Assembly (NCBI RefSeq): GCF_013403865.1
Contig: NZ_JABFDK010000002.1
Location: 310,001 to 374,000, forward strand
DNA from: Winogradskyella costae
GTDB lineage: Bacteria; Bacteroidota; Bacteroidia; Flavobacteriales; Flavobacteriaceae
Reading direction: 5' to 3'
DNA: 64,000 bases
Shown here: piece after piece, positions 55,789 through 64,000 of the stretch
How positions within the stretch are numbered: the stretch's first letter is position 1
How the letters are laid out: each line of letters opens with the position of its first letter
Notes under the pieces: generated by a model
The model's input: the letters and a program-made list of their open reading frames with translations, nothing else
The model's database searches: none
Told to the model about the DNA's origin: nothing
Made by a program: the position numbers and the translations under genes

Positions 55789-55814
55789 GTCGTTAAATGA
55801 CCTAAATAGGGGGT

Positions 55815-55855
55815 GAAATACCATTTACATACAAAGTATTGCATTTAAACACGTT
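55815..55855 (+). promoter_or_regulatory. Conserved 41-bp upstream box, copy A
   Basis: The box begins GAAATACCATTTACATAC and ends CACGTT; it matches 59230-59270 at 37 of 41 positions, while flanks differ more. It ends 26 nt before the -7 element, a position suited to an activator such as LytTR. Confidence 0.5.
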
Positions 55856-55881
55856 TAAGATGTATTTCATCGATAATTATT

Positions 55882-55889
55882 TAGATTTG
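55882..55889 (+). promoter_or_regulatory. Probable promoter -7 element of first Ig-repeat protein
   Basis: TAGATTTG matches TAnnTTTG, about 30 nt before the ATG, without a -33 TTG. Conserved at the same place in copy B. Confidence 0.55.
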
Positions 55890-55919
55890 AATGATTATTA
55901 ATTCAAACTAAATCTATTA

Positions 55920-58658
55920 TTGATGAAAAAAAATTACACTCTAATCTTTTTAATGCTTTTTAGCTTAATTGGCTATGCTCAAAATTTCGACCACCTATAT
56001 TCAGATACAGTTGAAGGTTCTGCTGTTGAAATAAATTTTAACGATATCAGTTCCTGTCAATCTAATGTAGTTTTAAATATTACTGAATTTCGGAATTTAT
56101 CATATCCAACTAATCTTTGTATCAATCTTTTTGTTAAATATAAAGTTTTTGTCAATGATGTAGAAATTGGGGATTATTGTACAGGAGAAGCGCAGTCTTT
56201 TAATTTGTCATCTTATGGCGCAATAAATAATGTAAAAATAGTGGGTTATAATACATACAATGATATTGATGATACCATAAAAATAAGTGCTAATTTAGTA
56301 GTAAGCTCTTCTATAGTAGCTATGCCAGCCAATGGTCCAACAACATCAGAGCTCTCATATTGTTTAAATACTTCTGCTACAGCTTTAACAGCAACCTTAA
56401 CAGGAGGAGCAACTAGATTAAAATGGTACACAACGAATTCTGGAGGATTGCCATCTAATTCAGTAATTCCAAATACATCTGTATTAGGTTCAACCACGTA
56501 TTGGGTTTCTCAGGTAAATGCAGTCGGTTGTGAAAGTGAGAGAAGTGTGGTTGTTGCTACTGTATATGACCTTCCTAATGCACCTGCAGCAGAAGCTCAG
56601 GAATTCTGTGAAGGTAGAACAGTTGCAGATTTAGTTCCAGCATCAAGTGCTACAAAAGTATGGTATGATGTAGAAACAGAAGGTGTTGCATTAAGCACTA
56701 CTGCGGGTTTAGCAACAGGAACATATTATGTTGCAGAAGTAAATGCTAATGGTTGCGAAAGTGAAAGAGTTTCCGTTAATGTTACTGTTAATTCTCTTTT
56801 GGCACCAATAGCAGAAGCTCAAGCATTTTGCGCGAGTGGAACAGTTGCAGGTTTAGTTCCAGCGACAAGTTCTACAATATTATGGTATGATGTAGAAACA
56901 GAGGGTGTTATTTTAAGTAGTACAACAGATTTAGCAACAGGAACATATTATGTTTCAGAAGTGAATGCTAATGGTTGTGAAAGCGCAAGAAGAGAAGTTA
57001 GTGTAACAATTAATGAAGTACCAGAAGCACCAACAGTAACAACACCAGTTATTTATAACGAAGGGGATACTGCAAGTGAATTAACGGCAACAACTGGAGG
57101 TGCAGGTTTATTATGGTATGCTACAGAAACAGGAGATACAGGAGACTTAACGGCGCCAACACCAAATACATCAACTGTTGGTTCAACCTCATTTTGGGTA
57201 GCAAGTACAAACGACAATGGTTGCGAAAGTGAGCGAACTGAAATAATAGTTACAGTAAATAGTTTACCAGCAACGCACTTAAATTTTGATGGAGTGGACG
57301 ACTATATCGATTGTGGTAACATACTACCAGAGTCTTATACTAAAGAAGCATGGATTTATATAGATGCATATGCTACCGAAAATAATATAGTTTCGGGTTC
57401 AGATAATTTTGGACAACATGCGCTATGGGTGCCAAGTGGTATATTATCAGCTGGCCATAATGGTACGTGGAATGCTGTAGAAGATTCAAATATGTTAGAA
57501 CTTAATACATGGTATCACGTGGCTGTTAGTTATGATAGCCCTGCACAAACTTTAAAATTATATAAAGATGGAGTATTAATAGATACAAATACTAATGTTT
57601 TGCCTCCAGTTAATGGGAATGAAGTTAATATCGGATCTTATAATGATGCAGGTAACTTATTTAATGGTGCTATTGATGAAGTTCGTATATGGAATGTAGT
57701 AAGAACAGAAAACCAAATTAACGGAAGCAAAGATTGTGAATTGCAAGGCACAGAAACAAGTGTAGTAGCTTACTATCAATTTAATCAAGGTTTTAATGCA
57801 ATAGATAATACTGCTATTACAACTTTAACTGATGCTACAGTAAATGCCAATCATGGAACATTAAATAATTTTGCACTAACAGGTGTATCAAGTAACTTTT
57901 TGGCAGGATCGCCACTTACTACAGGTTCTACAATACCAAGCGCACCAACAGCAGAAGCACAAGTATTTTGTGGAGGAGCAACGGTTGCAGATTTAGTACC
58001 AGCAACAAGTACGACCATGCAATGGTATAATGCAGTAGATGCTGCTTTAAGTAATACAACAGCTTTAGAAACTGGAATATATTATGTAACAGTAGCCAAT
58101 GCAAATGGTTGCGAAAGTGAAAGAACTATGGTTAATGTTACTATTTCAGACATTCCAGAAGTGCCAACAGTTACAGCATTAGTGACTTACAGTCAAGGTG
58201 ATGACGCTAGTGCATTAACAGCAACTTCAGGTGAATTAGACTTAGCTTGGTATGAAGCTGAAACAGGAGGAGTTTCTGATTCAGAAGCACCAACACCAAG
58301 TACAGAAACTATTGGTTCAACATCGTATTGGGTAGCTACTGTTAGTGATGAAGGTTGTTACAGCGAACGTGTAGAGATTGTTGTTACAGTTGAAGAAGTT
58401 TTAGGAGTGGGAGATCGTAATTTATTGAATGCTGTTAAAGTGTACCCAAACCCAACTGATGGTCAAGTTTCCATTATGTTGCCAAGTGCCAAAGAAGTTA
58501 AAATCACGGTGTACGATTTAAATGGCCGTTTACTATTAAATAAAGCTTGTAATCAAGAAACAAATGTTATAGATATTTCGAGATTTGAAAACGGAGTGTA
58601 TTTATTAAAAGTGATATCTGAATTTGGAGAAATTTCGACAAGAGTGATTAAAAAATAA
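55920..58658 (+). CDS. Large secreted Ig-like/LamG protein with T9SS sorting domain
   Basis: A 912-residue exported protein. Signal peptide ends near LIGYAQ. Residues about 20-130 form a unique N-terminal domain. Then come Ig-like repeats of about 73-80 residues (pattern AEAQ.FC...TVADLVPA, W/LWYDVETEG, TGTYYVAEVNANGCESE). A LamG-like (concanavalin-type) domain at about 455-600 begins LNFDGVDDYIDCG and contains WYHVAVSYDS and GAIDEVRIWNVVRT. Two more Ig-like repeats follow. The last 75 residues (KVYPNPTDGQVSIMLPS ... ISTRVIKK) are a T9SS type A sorting domain. Likely a surface adhesin or glycan-binding matrix protein. It follows the LytTR gene. Confidence 0.9.
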   Translation: MMKKNYTLIFLMLFSLIGYAQNFDHLYSDTVEGSAVEINFNDISSCQSNVVLNITEFRNLSYPTNLCINLFVKYKVFVNDVEIGDYCTGEAQSFNLSSYGAINNVKIVGYNTYNDIDDTIKISANLVVSSSIVAMPANGPTTSELSYCLNTSATALTATLTGGATRLKWYTTNSGGLPSNSVIPNTSVLGSTTYWVSQVNAVGCESERSVVVATVYDLPNAPAAEAQEFCEGRTVADLVPASSATKVWYDVETEGVALSTTAGLATGTYYVAEVNANGCESERVSVNVTVNSLLAPIAEAQAFCASGTVAGLVPATSSTILWYDVETEGVILSSTTDLATGTYYVSEVNANGCESARREVSVTINEVPEAPTVTTPVIYNEGDTASELTATTGGAGLLWYATETGDTGDLTAPTPNTSTVGSTSFWVASTNDNGCESERTEIIVTVNSLPATHLNFDGVDDYIDCGNILPESYTKEAWIYIDAYATENNIVSGSDNFGQHALWVPSGILSAGHNGTWNAVEDSNMLELNTWYHVAVSYDSPAQTLKLYKDGVLIDTNTNVLPPVNGNEVNIGSYNDAGNLFNGAIDEVRIWNVVRTENQINGSKDCELQGTETSVVAYYQFNQGFNAIDNTAITTLTDATVNANHGTLNNFALTGVSSNFLAGSPLTTGSTIPSAPTAEAQVFCGGATVADLVPATSTTMQWYNAVDAALSNTTALETGIYYVTVANANGCESERTMVNVTISDIPEVPTVTALVTYSQGDDASALTATSGELDLAWYEAETGGVSDSEAPTPSTETIGSTSYWVATVSDEGCYSERVEIVVTVEEVLGVGDRNLLNAVKVYPNPTDGQVSIMLPSAKEVKITVYDLNGRLLLNKACNQETNVIDISRFENGVYLLKVISEFGEISTRVIKK

Positions 58659-58677
58659 TAGTCTGAGTTAGTTGATT

Positions 58678-58706
58678 AAAGGGTCGCAGCAATGCGGCCT
58701 TTTTTG
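58678..58706 (+). terminator. Intrinsic terminator after first Ig-repeat protein
   Basis: Stem GGTCGCA/TGCGGCC (one wobble pair) with loop GCAA and T-run. Confidence 0.7.
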
Positions 58707-58913
58707 TTTTAATTTGAGTTTTTTAAAGATTCAACCAGAAGTATCTCATAACAAGTTTCGGTTTTAGAGGATAACGCTAGGGTTCTATAATTAATGTTAC
58801 GGAATTTATTATTATTCTAATATATACCAATCACAGACTATAACTATTTAGGAACTTACAACAGATATTTTTGTGCAAAGTCATAAATCATTTTAAATAA
58901 CAAATTAAAAACA

Positions 58914-58994
58914 CAACGGGTTGCTGCGGGCGCAATTTTTATAAATAGTATAGAAATTCCTTTATCTAAGATATTTGCGAAACATTTCAAGTAA
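58914..58994 (+). pseudogene. Remnant of LytTR response regulator C-terminus
   Basis: In frame it reads QRVAAGAIFINSIEIPLSK, then IFAKHFK and a stop; the intact gene at 54909-55577 ends QRVTTNTLHLNNVEIPLSR, then TYAKHFK and a stop. Upstream codons do not continue the similarity clearly. This shows that the LytTR gene was included in a tandem duplication and later largely lost. Confidence 0.8.
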
Positions 58995-59165
58995 ATAGCA
59001 TAAATTATAGATCCGTTTAGGTTAATTTGTGGTTCAATCATCACAAAAACAGCTGTTTAATTACAAAGTATTTCATACTATATTAAAAGAGATACAATAG
59101 GTTGGTTATATATTAGTGGTTAAACGGATAACCAAACATTCTTTATAATCTGATTAATAGCAAAA

Positions 59166-59202
59166 GGCAGTATTTACCATTATGGTAGGGCTGCTTTTTT
59201 TT
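59166..59202 (+). terminator. Hairpin terminator in copy B
   Basis: Diverged version of the 55752-55788 hairpin: GGCAG and TTTACC arms pairing with GGTAGGG and CTGC, loop ATTAT, followed by nine T. Confidence 0.6.
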
Positions 59203-59229
59203 TGTCATTAAATGAAAATATTAGGGATT

Positions 59230-59270
59230 GAAATACCATTTACATACATAGCATTGCATTTGGACACGTT
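59230..59270 (+). promoter_or_regulatory. Conserved 41-bp upstream box, copy B
   Basis: Begins GAAATACCATTTACATAC and ends CACGTT; 37 of 41 positions equal copy A (55815-55855). It ends 26 nt before the -7 element, as in copy A. Confidence 0.5.
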
Positions 59271-59296
59271 AAAAATGTATTTCGTCGATAATTATA

Positions 59297-59304
59297 TAGA
59301 TTTG
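59297..59304 (+). promoter_or_regulatory. Probable promoter -7 element of second Ig-repeat protein
   Basis: TAGATTTG, same element and leader as at 55882-55889, 33 nt before the ATG. Confidence 0.55.
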
Positions 59305-59337
59305 AATGATTATTAATTCAAACTAAATCTATAACCT

Positions 59338-62300
59338 ATGAAACTAAAATTTTACTTATTTACGTTGTCATTATTATGTCAACTCATAATTTTTGGTCAA
59401 GCAATTGACCAGCAAAATTCACCAGACGATACCACTTTTATTGGTACAAATTTCCCAAATGCTGGCGGCCAGTCTTTTACCGCTGGTGTAACAGGGAGTT
59501 TGACTCAAATAGATCTTAAAATAGATAGTAAAAGTTTTACTACTGTTAATGGTAGCTTTGATTTATTGATATACAGTGGTAACGGATATAACGGTACGCT
59601 TTTAAATACCACAACTTTAGATGTACTTTTGGATTTCGGAATACAGAATATAAGCTTCACCCTTTCTTCACCAATAGCTATTACAAGTGGTGATTTTTAT
59701 ACTATGCGTCTTATTATGAATGAAAATATAAGTATGGATACGCGAGTTACTATGGGAGATACATATATTAATGGCGGTTTATATTTTTTAGAAGGAAACG
59801 ATGGTTTTTATACTTTTGGGGATTTATGGTTTATAACTTACGTTACAACAGGTCCAGACGCTCCAATAGCATCTGCTCAAAGCTTTTGTGAAAGTGCTAC
59901 AGTTTCAAATTTGCAAGCTGTAGGTACAAATTTAAAATGGTACACAACAGAAACAGGCGGCACAAACTTAAGTACTACTACAGATTTGGCAACGGAAACC
60001 TATTACGTTTCTCAAACCGAAAATGGAACTGAGAGCGACAGAACTCCGGTAAATGTTACTATTAATGAAGCACCAACTGTAACTATTGGTGAAGCAACAG
60101 TGTCGTTTTGTGCAAATGAAGATGCAACTATTACAGCAACAGCAACGGAATCTGAAACAGTAACAGATTTTCAAGGCGATTTTGCACCAAGTAATTGGTC
60201 TTCTTCAACCTTCCTCTCAAATGGTTTTGTAGATGATACGAATGCACCTCATAGTATTCAGATTTGGGGAAGCAATACTAATAGTGGCAATTTAGGTGAC
60301 ACAGAATATACAATTCAATGTGTTCTAGAAACAACGCTCTCATTTACTTGGAATTATGTCTCTGGTGGAAGTGCATCTGATGATTACCCAATTATACGTA
60401 TTAGCGGAATACCTACTTTATTTGAAGGGTTTGATCTTTCTGGAAGTACATCTCAATCTGGTACTATGACAATAACAGTACCAGAAAATAGTTATTTTAC
60501 ATTCACTATGCGTACGCTTACTAATCAAAACGGAGGAGCAAATGTTACCATAAGTAATTTTTTAGCAACTACGAACACAAGTTTATCTGCATACTCTTGG
60601 GCTGCAACAGAAGGTGGTACTATTGTAGGAAGTACAACAAGTGCATCCATAACACCAGCAACATCTGGTACTTATACAGTAACAACAACGGGTGCAAGTG
60701 GTTGTGAAGCAACTGATAGTGTAGATGTTACTATTAATGAAGCGCCCCTTGCACCAACAGCAAATAGCGTACAAATTTATACAGGTGAAGCAACCCTTGC
60801 CGACTTAACAGTTACAGGTACAGACTTACTATGGTTTGATGCAGCTACAGATGGTACGTCTTTAGATCTAAGTGATGCTTTAGTCGATGGTGCTACGTAT
60901 TATGTAAGCCAAACGATCACATGTGGAGAAAGCTTAAGAACGGCCATAACTGCTAAAGAAATTAGCGAAGCATCACAAACATTTTGTGGATCTGCCACCG
61001 TAGATAATTTAACGAGCACACCTTCAACAGATGCAACTGTTAGTTGGTACTCAGAGGCTACAGGAGGTACTGCGTTAGATAATACAGCAGCACTTGAAAC
61101 AGGGACATATTATATTGAGGAATCTGTAGTGAGTTCTGTGACGACTTTATTAAGTGATTTAAATAATCCAAATGGCGTAGCTGTTCAATTTGACAGAAAA
61201 ATACTGGTATCAGATTATAGCGATAGTTATATTACACGAATGAATGCAGATGGAACCAATATCGAAACCTTAGGAAATGGATTTGATGACACTAGAGATG
61301 TTGTCACTCAAGCCGATGGAAAAATTTTGGTGGTAGGTATAGGTGATATTAAACGAATGAATACAGATGGTTCGAATATAGAAACCTTAATTAATGGTTA
61401 TTCAGAAATAAATTCTGTATGCATTCAAGCGGATGGGAAAATTATTTTTTTCGATTTTAATGAAGGTTCTGTAAAACGAATGAATGCTGATGGTACGGGA
61501 ATAGAAACTTTAAATGACTATTATGAATTAAGTTCAAAACAAATTGCGATTCAAGCGGATGGAAAAATTGTGGTAGCAAATTTCGGGTTTAGATCAATTA
61601 TGCGTTTCAATTCAGATGGTACTAACTTAGAAACTTTAGGAGGTGTTTTTAACTATCCAACAGGAGTAGCCATTCAAGCAGATGGAAAGATTGTAGTCGC
61701 AACACAAAATGGTGAAATTAAACGAATGAACCCTGATGGTACAGGTCTAGAAACTATAGCCAATGTTTCAAATCCTGGAAAATTAGCTATTGAAGCAGAT
61801 GGAAAAATTTTAGTGTTAGATGATGGTGCTATTAAACGTATTACAGAAGCTTATACTTCTAATAGGGTAGCGGTTAGTGTTGCAATTAATCCAAATCCAT
61901 TGGCACCAACAGCTAATAGTCTACAAGTTTATACAGGTGAAGCAACCATTGCCGACTTAACAGCTACAGGTACAGACTTACTATGGTTTGATGCAGCTAC
62001 AGATGGTACGTCTTTAAATCTAAGTGACAATTTAGTAGATGGTTCTACGTATTACGTAAGTCAATCGTCCACTTGTGGAGAAAGCTTAAGAACAGCAATA
62101 ACCGTGAAGGAAATTGGTGAATCAGCACAATCATTATGTGGGACCGCAACCGTAGCAGATTTAATAAGTACACCAACTTCAGGAGCAACCACAAATTGGT
62201 TTACAACCGAAACAGGAGGTTCGGCTTTAACAAGTACTACAGAACTTACAACTGGGACTTATTATATAGAACAATCTGAAACTATTTCTAACACTACTTT

Positions 62301-64000
62301 AATTAATGGCTTTTCTAATACATCAGGAATCGCTATACAATCTGATGGAAAAATTGTAGTGTCAGATTATACTGATGATGTGATTAAACGTTTTAATGCG
62401 GATGGTACTGGATTAGAGATTTTAGGGTCTGGTTTTTCAAGTACAATGGGAATAGCCATTCAAGCAGATGGAAAAATTGTGGTAGCAACTGCAGGAGAAA
62501 TTAAACGCATGGATGCTGATGGATCAAATATAGAAACCTTAGTTAATGGTATTGGAGATTTAACAACGGTAAACATTCTAGCGGATGGCAGAATTATTTA
62601 TTTTAATAATTACGAAGGAGTTATTGTTATGAATGCTGATGGTACGGGAGTAGAAACAATAGTAGACAATGGAGTCTATTTGCAGCACATTGCGATACAA
62701 GCGGATGGCAAAATAGTGGGAGTAAAAGGAGGATTTGAATCAATTATACGATTTAATCCAGATGGTACAAACTTAGAAACTGTCGGAGGGAATTTATATT
62801 TTCCTTCAGATGTAGCCATTCAAGCCGATGGGAAAATTTTGGTATTAGATGCCTATGGTGACATTAATCGAATGAATTCGGATGGCACAGGTTTAGAGAC
62901 TATAACCAATATGCCAAATTCTGGAAAAATAGCGATTGACGCAGATGGAAAAATATTAGTGAACGATTATAATGATCAGAGCATTAAACGCATCTCAGAA
63001 GCCTATATTTCTAATAGGGTAGCGGTTAGTGTTACTATTAATGAACTTCCAGAAGCACCAACAGCATCAGCACAAGTTTTTTGTGGCAGTGTAACAATTG
63101 CAGATTTGGAAGCTACAGGTACGAATTTATCTTGGTATGCAACTGAAACTTCAGAAACTGTTTTAGAATCTACATCAGCAGTAGCAACAGGAAGTTATTA
63201 TGTGTCTCAATCTACTAATGGTTGCGAAAGCGCAAGAGCAGAAGTTAGTGTAACAGTTAATGACATACCAGAAGCACCAACAGCATCAGCACAAGTTTTT
63301 TGTGGCAGTGTAACAATTGCAGATTTGGAAGCTACAGGTACTAATTTATCTTGGTATGCAAGTGAAACTTCAGAAACCGTTTTAGAATCTACATCAGCAG
63401 TAGCAACAGAAAGTTATTACGTGTCTCAATCTACTAATGGTTGCGAAAGCGCAAGAACAGAAGTTAGTATTACAGTAAATGACATATCAGAAGCACCAAC
63501 AGCATCAGCACAAGTTTTTTGTGGCAGTGCAACAATTGCAGATTTGGAAGCTACAGGTACTAATTTATCTTGGTATGCAAGTGAAACTTCAGAAACCGTT
63601 TTAGAATCTACATCAGCAGTAGCAACAGAAAGTTATTACGTGTCTCAATCTACTAATGGTTGCGAAAGCGCAAGAACAGAAGTTAGTATTACAGTAAATG
63701 ACATATCAGAAGCACCAACAGCATCAGCACAAGTTTTTTGTGGCAGTGCAACAATTGCAGATTTGGAAGCTACAGGTACTAATTTATCTTGGTATGCAGG
63801 TGAAACTTCAGAAACCGTTTTAGAATCTACATCAGCATTAGCAACAGGAAGTTATTACGTGTCTCAATCTACTAATGGTTGCGAAAGCGTAAGAACAGAA
63901 GTTAGTATTACAGTAAATGACATACCAGAAGCACCAACAGCATTAGTACAAGTTTTTTGTGGTAGTGCAACAATTGCAGATATGGAAGCTACAGGTACTA
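59338..64000 (+). CDS. Giant secreted Ig-like/propeller repeat protein, 3' end missing
   Basis: Open from ATG at 59338 to the window edge, at least 1,554 residues. Signal peptide MKLKFYLFTLSLLCQLIIFGQ. An N-terminal region (about 22-175) is followed by Ig-like repeats (pattern AQSFC...ATVSNL, LKWYTTETGG, TYYVSQTENGTESDR). Two copies of a 384-residue module (60751-61902 and 61903-63054) each contain two Ig-like repeats and a six-fold beta-propeller-like region with the motif AIQADGKIVVA and RMNADGT..ETL. Then a 73-residue Ig-like repeat is tandemly amplified (63049 on). A T9SS sorting domain is expected beyond the edge but is not seen. The gene is paralogous to 55920-58658 by its 5' region and Ig repeats. 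Confidence 0.85.
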   Translation, partial: MKLKFYLFTLSLLCQLIIFGQAIDQQNSPDDTTFIGTNFPNAGGQSFTAGVTGSLTQIDLKIDSKSFTTVNGSFDLLIYSGNGYNGTLLNTTTLDVLLDFGIQNISFTLSSPIAITSGDFYTMRLIMNENISMDTRVTMGDTYINGGLYFLEGNDGFYTFGDLWFITYVTTGPDAPIASAQSFCESATVSNLQAVGTNLKWYTTETGGTNLSTTTDLATETYYVSQTENGTESDRTPVNVTINEAPTVTIGEATVSFCANEDATITATATESETVTDFQGDFAPSNWSSSTFLSNGFVDDTNAPHSIQIWGSNTNSGNLGDTEYTIQCVLETTLSFTWNYVSGGSASDDYPIIRISGIPTLFEGFDLSGSTSQSGTMTITVPENSYFTFTMRTLTNQNGGANVTISNFLATTNTSLSAYSWAATEGGTIVGSTTSASITPATSGTYTVTTTGASGCEATDSVDVTINEAPLAPTANSVQIYTGEATLADLTVTGTDLLWFDAATDGTSLDLSDALVDGATYYVSQTITCGESLRTAITAKEISEASQTFCGSATVDNLTSTPSTDATVSWYSEATGGTALDNTAALETGTYYIEESVVSSVTTLLSDLNNPNGVAVQFDRKILVSDYSDSYITRMNADGTNIETLGNGFDDTRDVVTQADGKILVVGIGDIKRMNTDGSNIETLINGYSEINSVCIQADGKIIFFDFNEGSVKRMNADGTGIETLNDYYELSSKQIAIQADGKIVVANFGFRSIMRFNSDGTNLETLGGVFNYPTGVAIQADGKIVVATQNGEIKRMNPDGTGLETIANVSNPGKLAIEADGKILVLDDGAIKRITEAYTSNRVAVSVAINPNPLAPTANSLQVYTGEATIADLTATGTDLLWFDAATDGTSLNLSDNLVDGSTYYVSQSSTCGESLRTAITVKEIGESAQSLCGTATVADLISTPTSGATTNWFTTETGGSALTSTTELTTGTYYIEQSETISNTTLINGFSNTSGIAIQSDGKIVVSDYTDDVIKRFNADGTGLEILGSGFSSTMGIAIQADGKIVVATAGEIKRMDADGSNIETLVNGIGDLTTVNILADGRIIYFNNYEGVIVMNADGTGVETIVDNGVYLQHIAIQADGKIVGVKGGFESIIRFNPDGTNLETVGGNLYFPSDVAIQADGKILVLDAYGDINRMNSDGTGLETITNMPNSGKIAIDADGKILVNDYNDQSIKRISEAYISNRVAVSVTINELPEAPTASAQVFCGSVTIADLEATGTNLSWYATETSETVLESTSAVATGSYYVSQSTNGCESARAEVSVTVNDIPEAPTASAQVFCGSVTIADLEATGTNLSWYASETSETVLESTSAVATESYYVSQSTNGCESARTEVSITVNDISEAPTASAQVFCGSATIADLEATGTNLSWYASETSETVLESTSAVATESYYVSQSTNGCESARTEVSITVNDISEAPTASAQVFCGSATIADLEATGTNLSWYAGETSETVLESTSALATGSYYVSQSTNGCESVRTEVSITVNDIPEAPTALVQVFCGSATIADMEATGT
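60751..61902 (+). repeat. 1,152-bp direct repeat, unit 1
   Basis: Starts GCACCAACAGC and ends shortly after AATAGGGTAGCGGTTAGTG. Offset to unit 2 is 1,152 bp at both ends (60751 to 61903 and 61861 to 63013), equal to 384 codons, so the reading frame is kept. Confidence 0.85.
61903..63054 (+). repeat. 1,152-bp direct repeat, unit 2
   Basis: Second unit of the in-frame duplication. Similarity to unit 1 is strongest in the first 200 bp and the last 60 bp and lower in the propeller part. Confidence 0.85.
63049..64000 (+). repeat. 219-bp tandem repeat array (73-residue Ig-like domain)
   Basis: Units begin at 63049, 63268, 63487, 63706 and 63925, each exactly 219 bp apart, so at least 4.3 copies. 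The motif AGAAGCACCAACAGCATCAG recurs at unit starts. Units 2 and 3 are nearly identical. The array continues past the window. Confidence 0.92.

Larger units (their letters stand above)
55497..55919 (+). repeat. Duplicated segment, copy A (LytTR end, terminator, promoter)
   Basis: 423 bp from within the LytTR gene to the next start are paralogous to 58914-59337 (424 bp). Shared features, in order: LytTR C-terminus, AAATAGCATA region, hairpin terminator, upstream box, TAGATTTG promoter element and the AATGATTATTAATTCAAAC leader. Confidence 0.85.
58914..59337 (+). repeat. Duplicated segment, copy B
   Basis: 424 bp paralogous to 55497-55919 (see there), ending exactly at the start of the second Ig-repeat protein. 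The 250 bp before it (58659-58913) hold a terminator and no recognisable gene. Confidence 0.85.

Noticed and set aside
59968..60774. Cysteine-rich minus-strand ORFs (59968-60174 and 60583-60774)
   Set aside because: They are antisense shadows of Thr/Ala-rich codons of the giant secreted protein, with no plausible start context or homology.
63049..64000. Regular 219-bp repeats as a CRISPR-like array
   Set aside because: The repeats are contiguous without spacers, a multiple of three, and encode an Ig-like domain in an open frame; no cas genes are nearby.

Overview
The window looks like a chromosomal segment of a marine-type member of the Flavobacteriaceae (Bacteroidota). The DNA is AT-rich by eye. 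Many intergenic regions carry the Bacteroidota promoter element TAnnTTTG and lack Shine-Dalgarno sequences. Surface proteins carry type IX secretion (T9SS) C-terminal sorting domains. Gene orders such as tgt-lptG, accA-dnaB and crtI-crtB-crtZ are typical of the family. No genus can be assigned from the sequence alone.

Layout. 1-7353: 3' part of pheT (runs off the left edge), a TlpA-like lipoprotein, a small YqaE/SDR/PfpI stress-type operon and recG. 7535-13055: a minus-strand cluster with an adenylate-forming ligase, a NadE-like synthetase, an AsnB-like amidotransferase, an acyl carrier protein and a hexapeptide acyltransferase. This is the best candidate for an undescribed pathway, probably acyl-carrier-dependent amide formation. 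13331-18320: M1 peptidase, two tandem patatin lipases and a lycopene cyclase. 18359-24509: two small minus-strand genes, then a three-gene parvulin/SurA chaperone operon and a MoxR ATPase. 24830-30080: AcnB and AcnA aconitases side by side. 30199-33456: a T9SS protein, then a decayed Crp/Fnr gene and a spondin-like remnant. 33561-37815: a thioredoxin, then the minus-strand carotenoid operon merR-crtI-crtB-crtZ. Its regulator has the Wx9EH and ExHxxG motifs of B12-dependent CarH-type light sensors. 37970-38547: tRNA-Leu and two identical tRNA-Lys units. 38677-51819: housekeeping genes (aroK, PRTase, methyltransferase, S4 protein, FKBP lipoprotein, OMP, split transketolase, tgt, lptG, EamA, accA, dnaB, AI-2E exporter). 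51949-55577: a secreted amidotransferase-like protein followed directly by a sensor kinase and a LytTR response regulator. 55920-64000: two very large secreted proteins built from Ig-like repeats. The second runs off the right edge.

How parts work together. The carotenoid genes crtI, crtB, crtZ and the distant crtY can make zeaxanthin from geranylgeranyl-PP, and the linked MerR protein probably controls them by light and cobalamin. At the right end, the end of the LytTR gene, its terminator, a 41-bp upstream box and a promoter have been duplicated together with the following secreted-protein gene. This suggests that the two-component system controls both repeat-rich surface proteins. The second of these also contains a 1,152-bp internal duplication and a 219-bp tandem array, signs of recent expansion. 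Functions are inferred from motifs and remembered family features; no database search was run.
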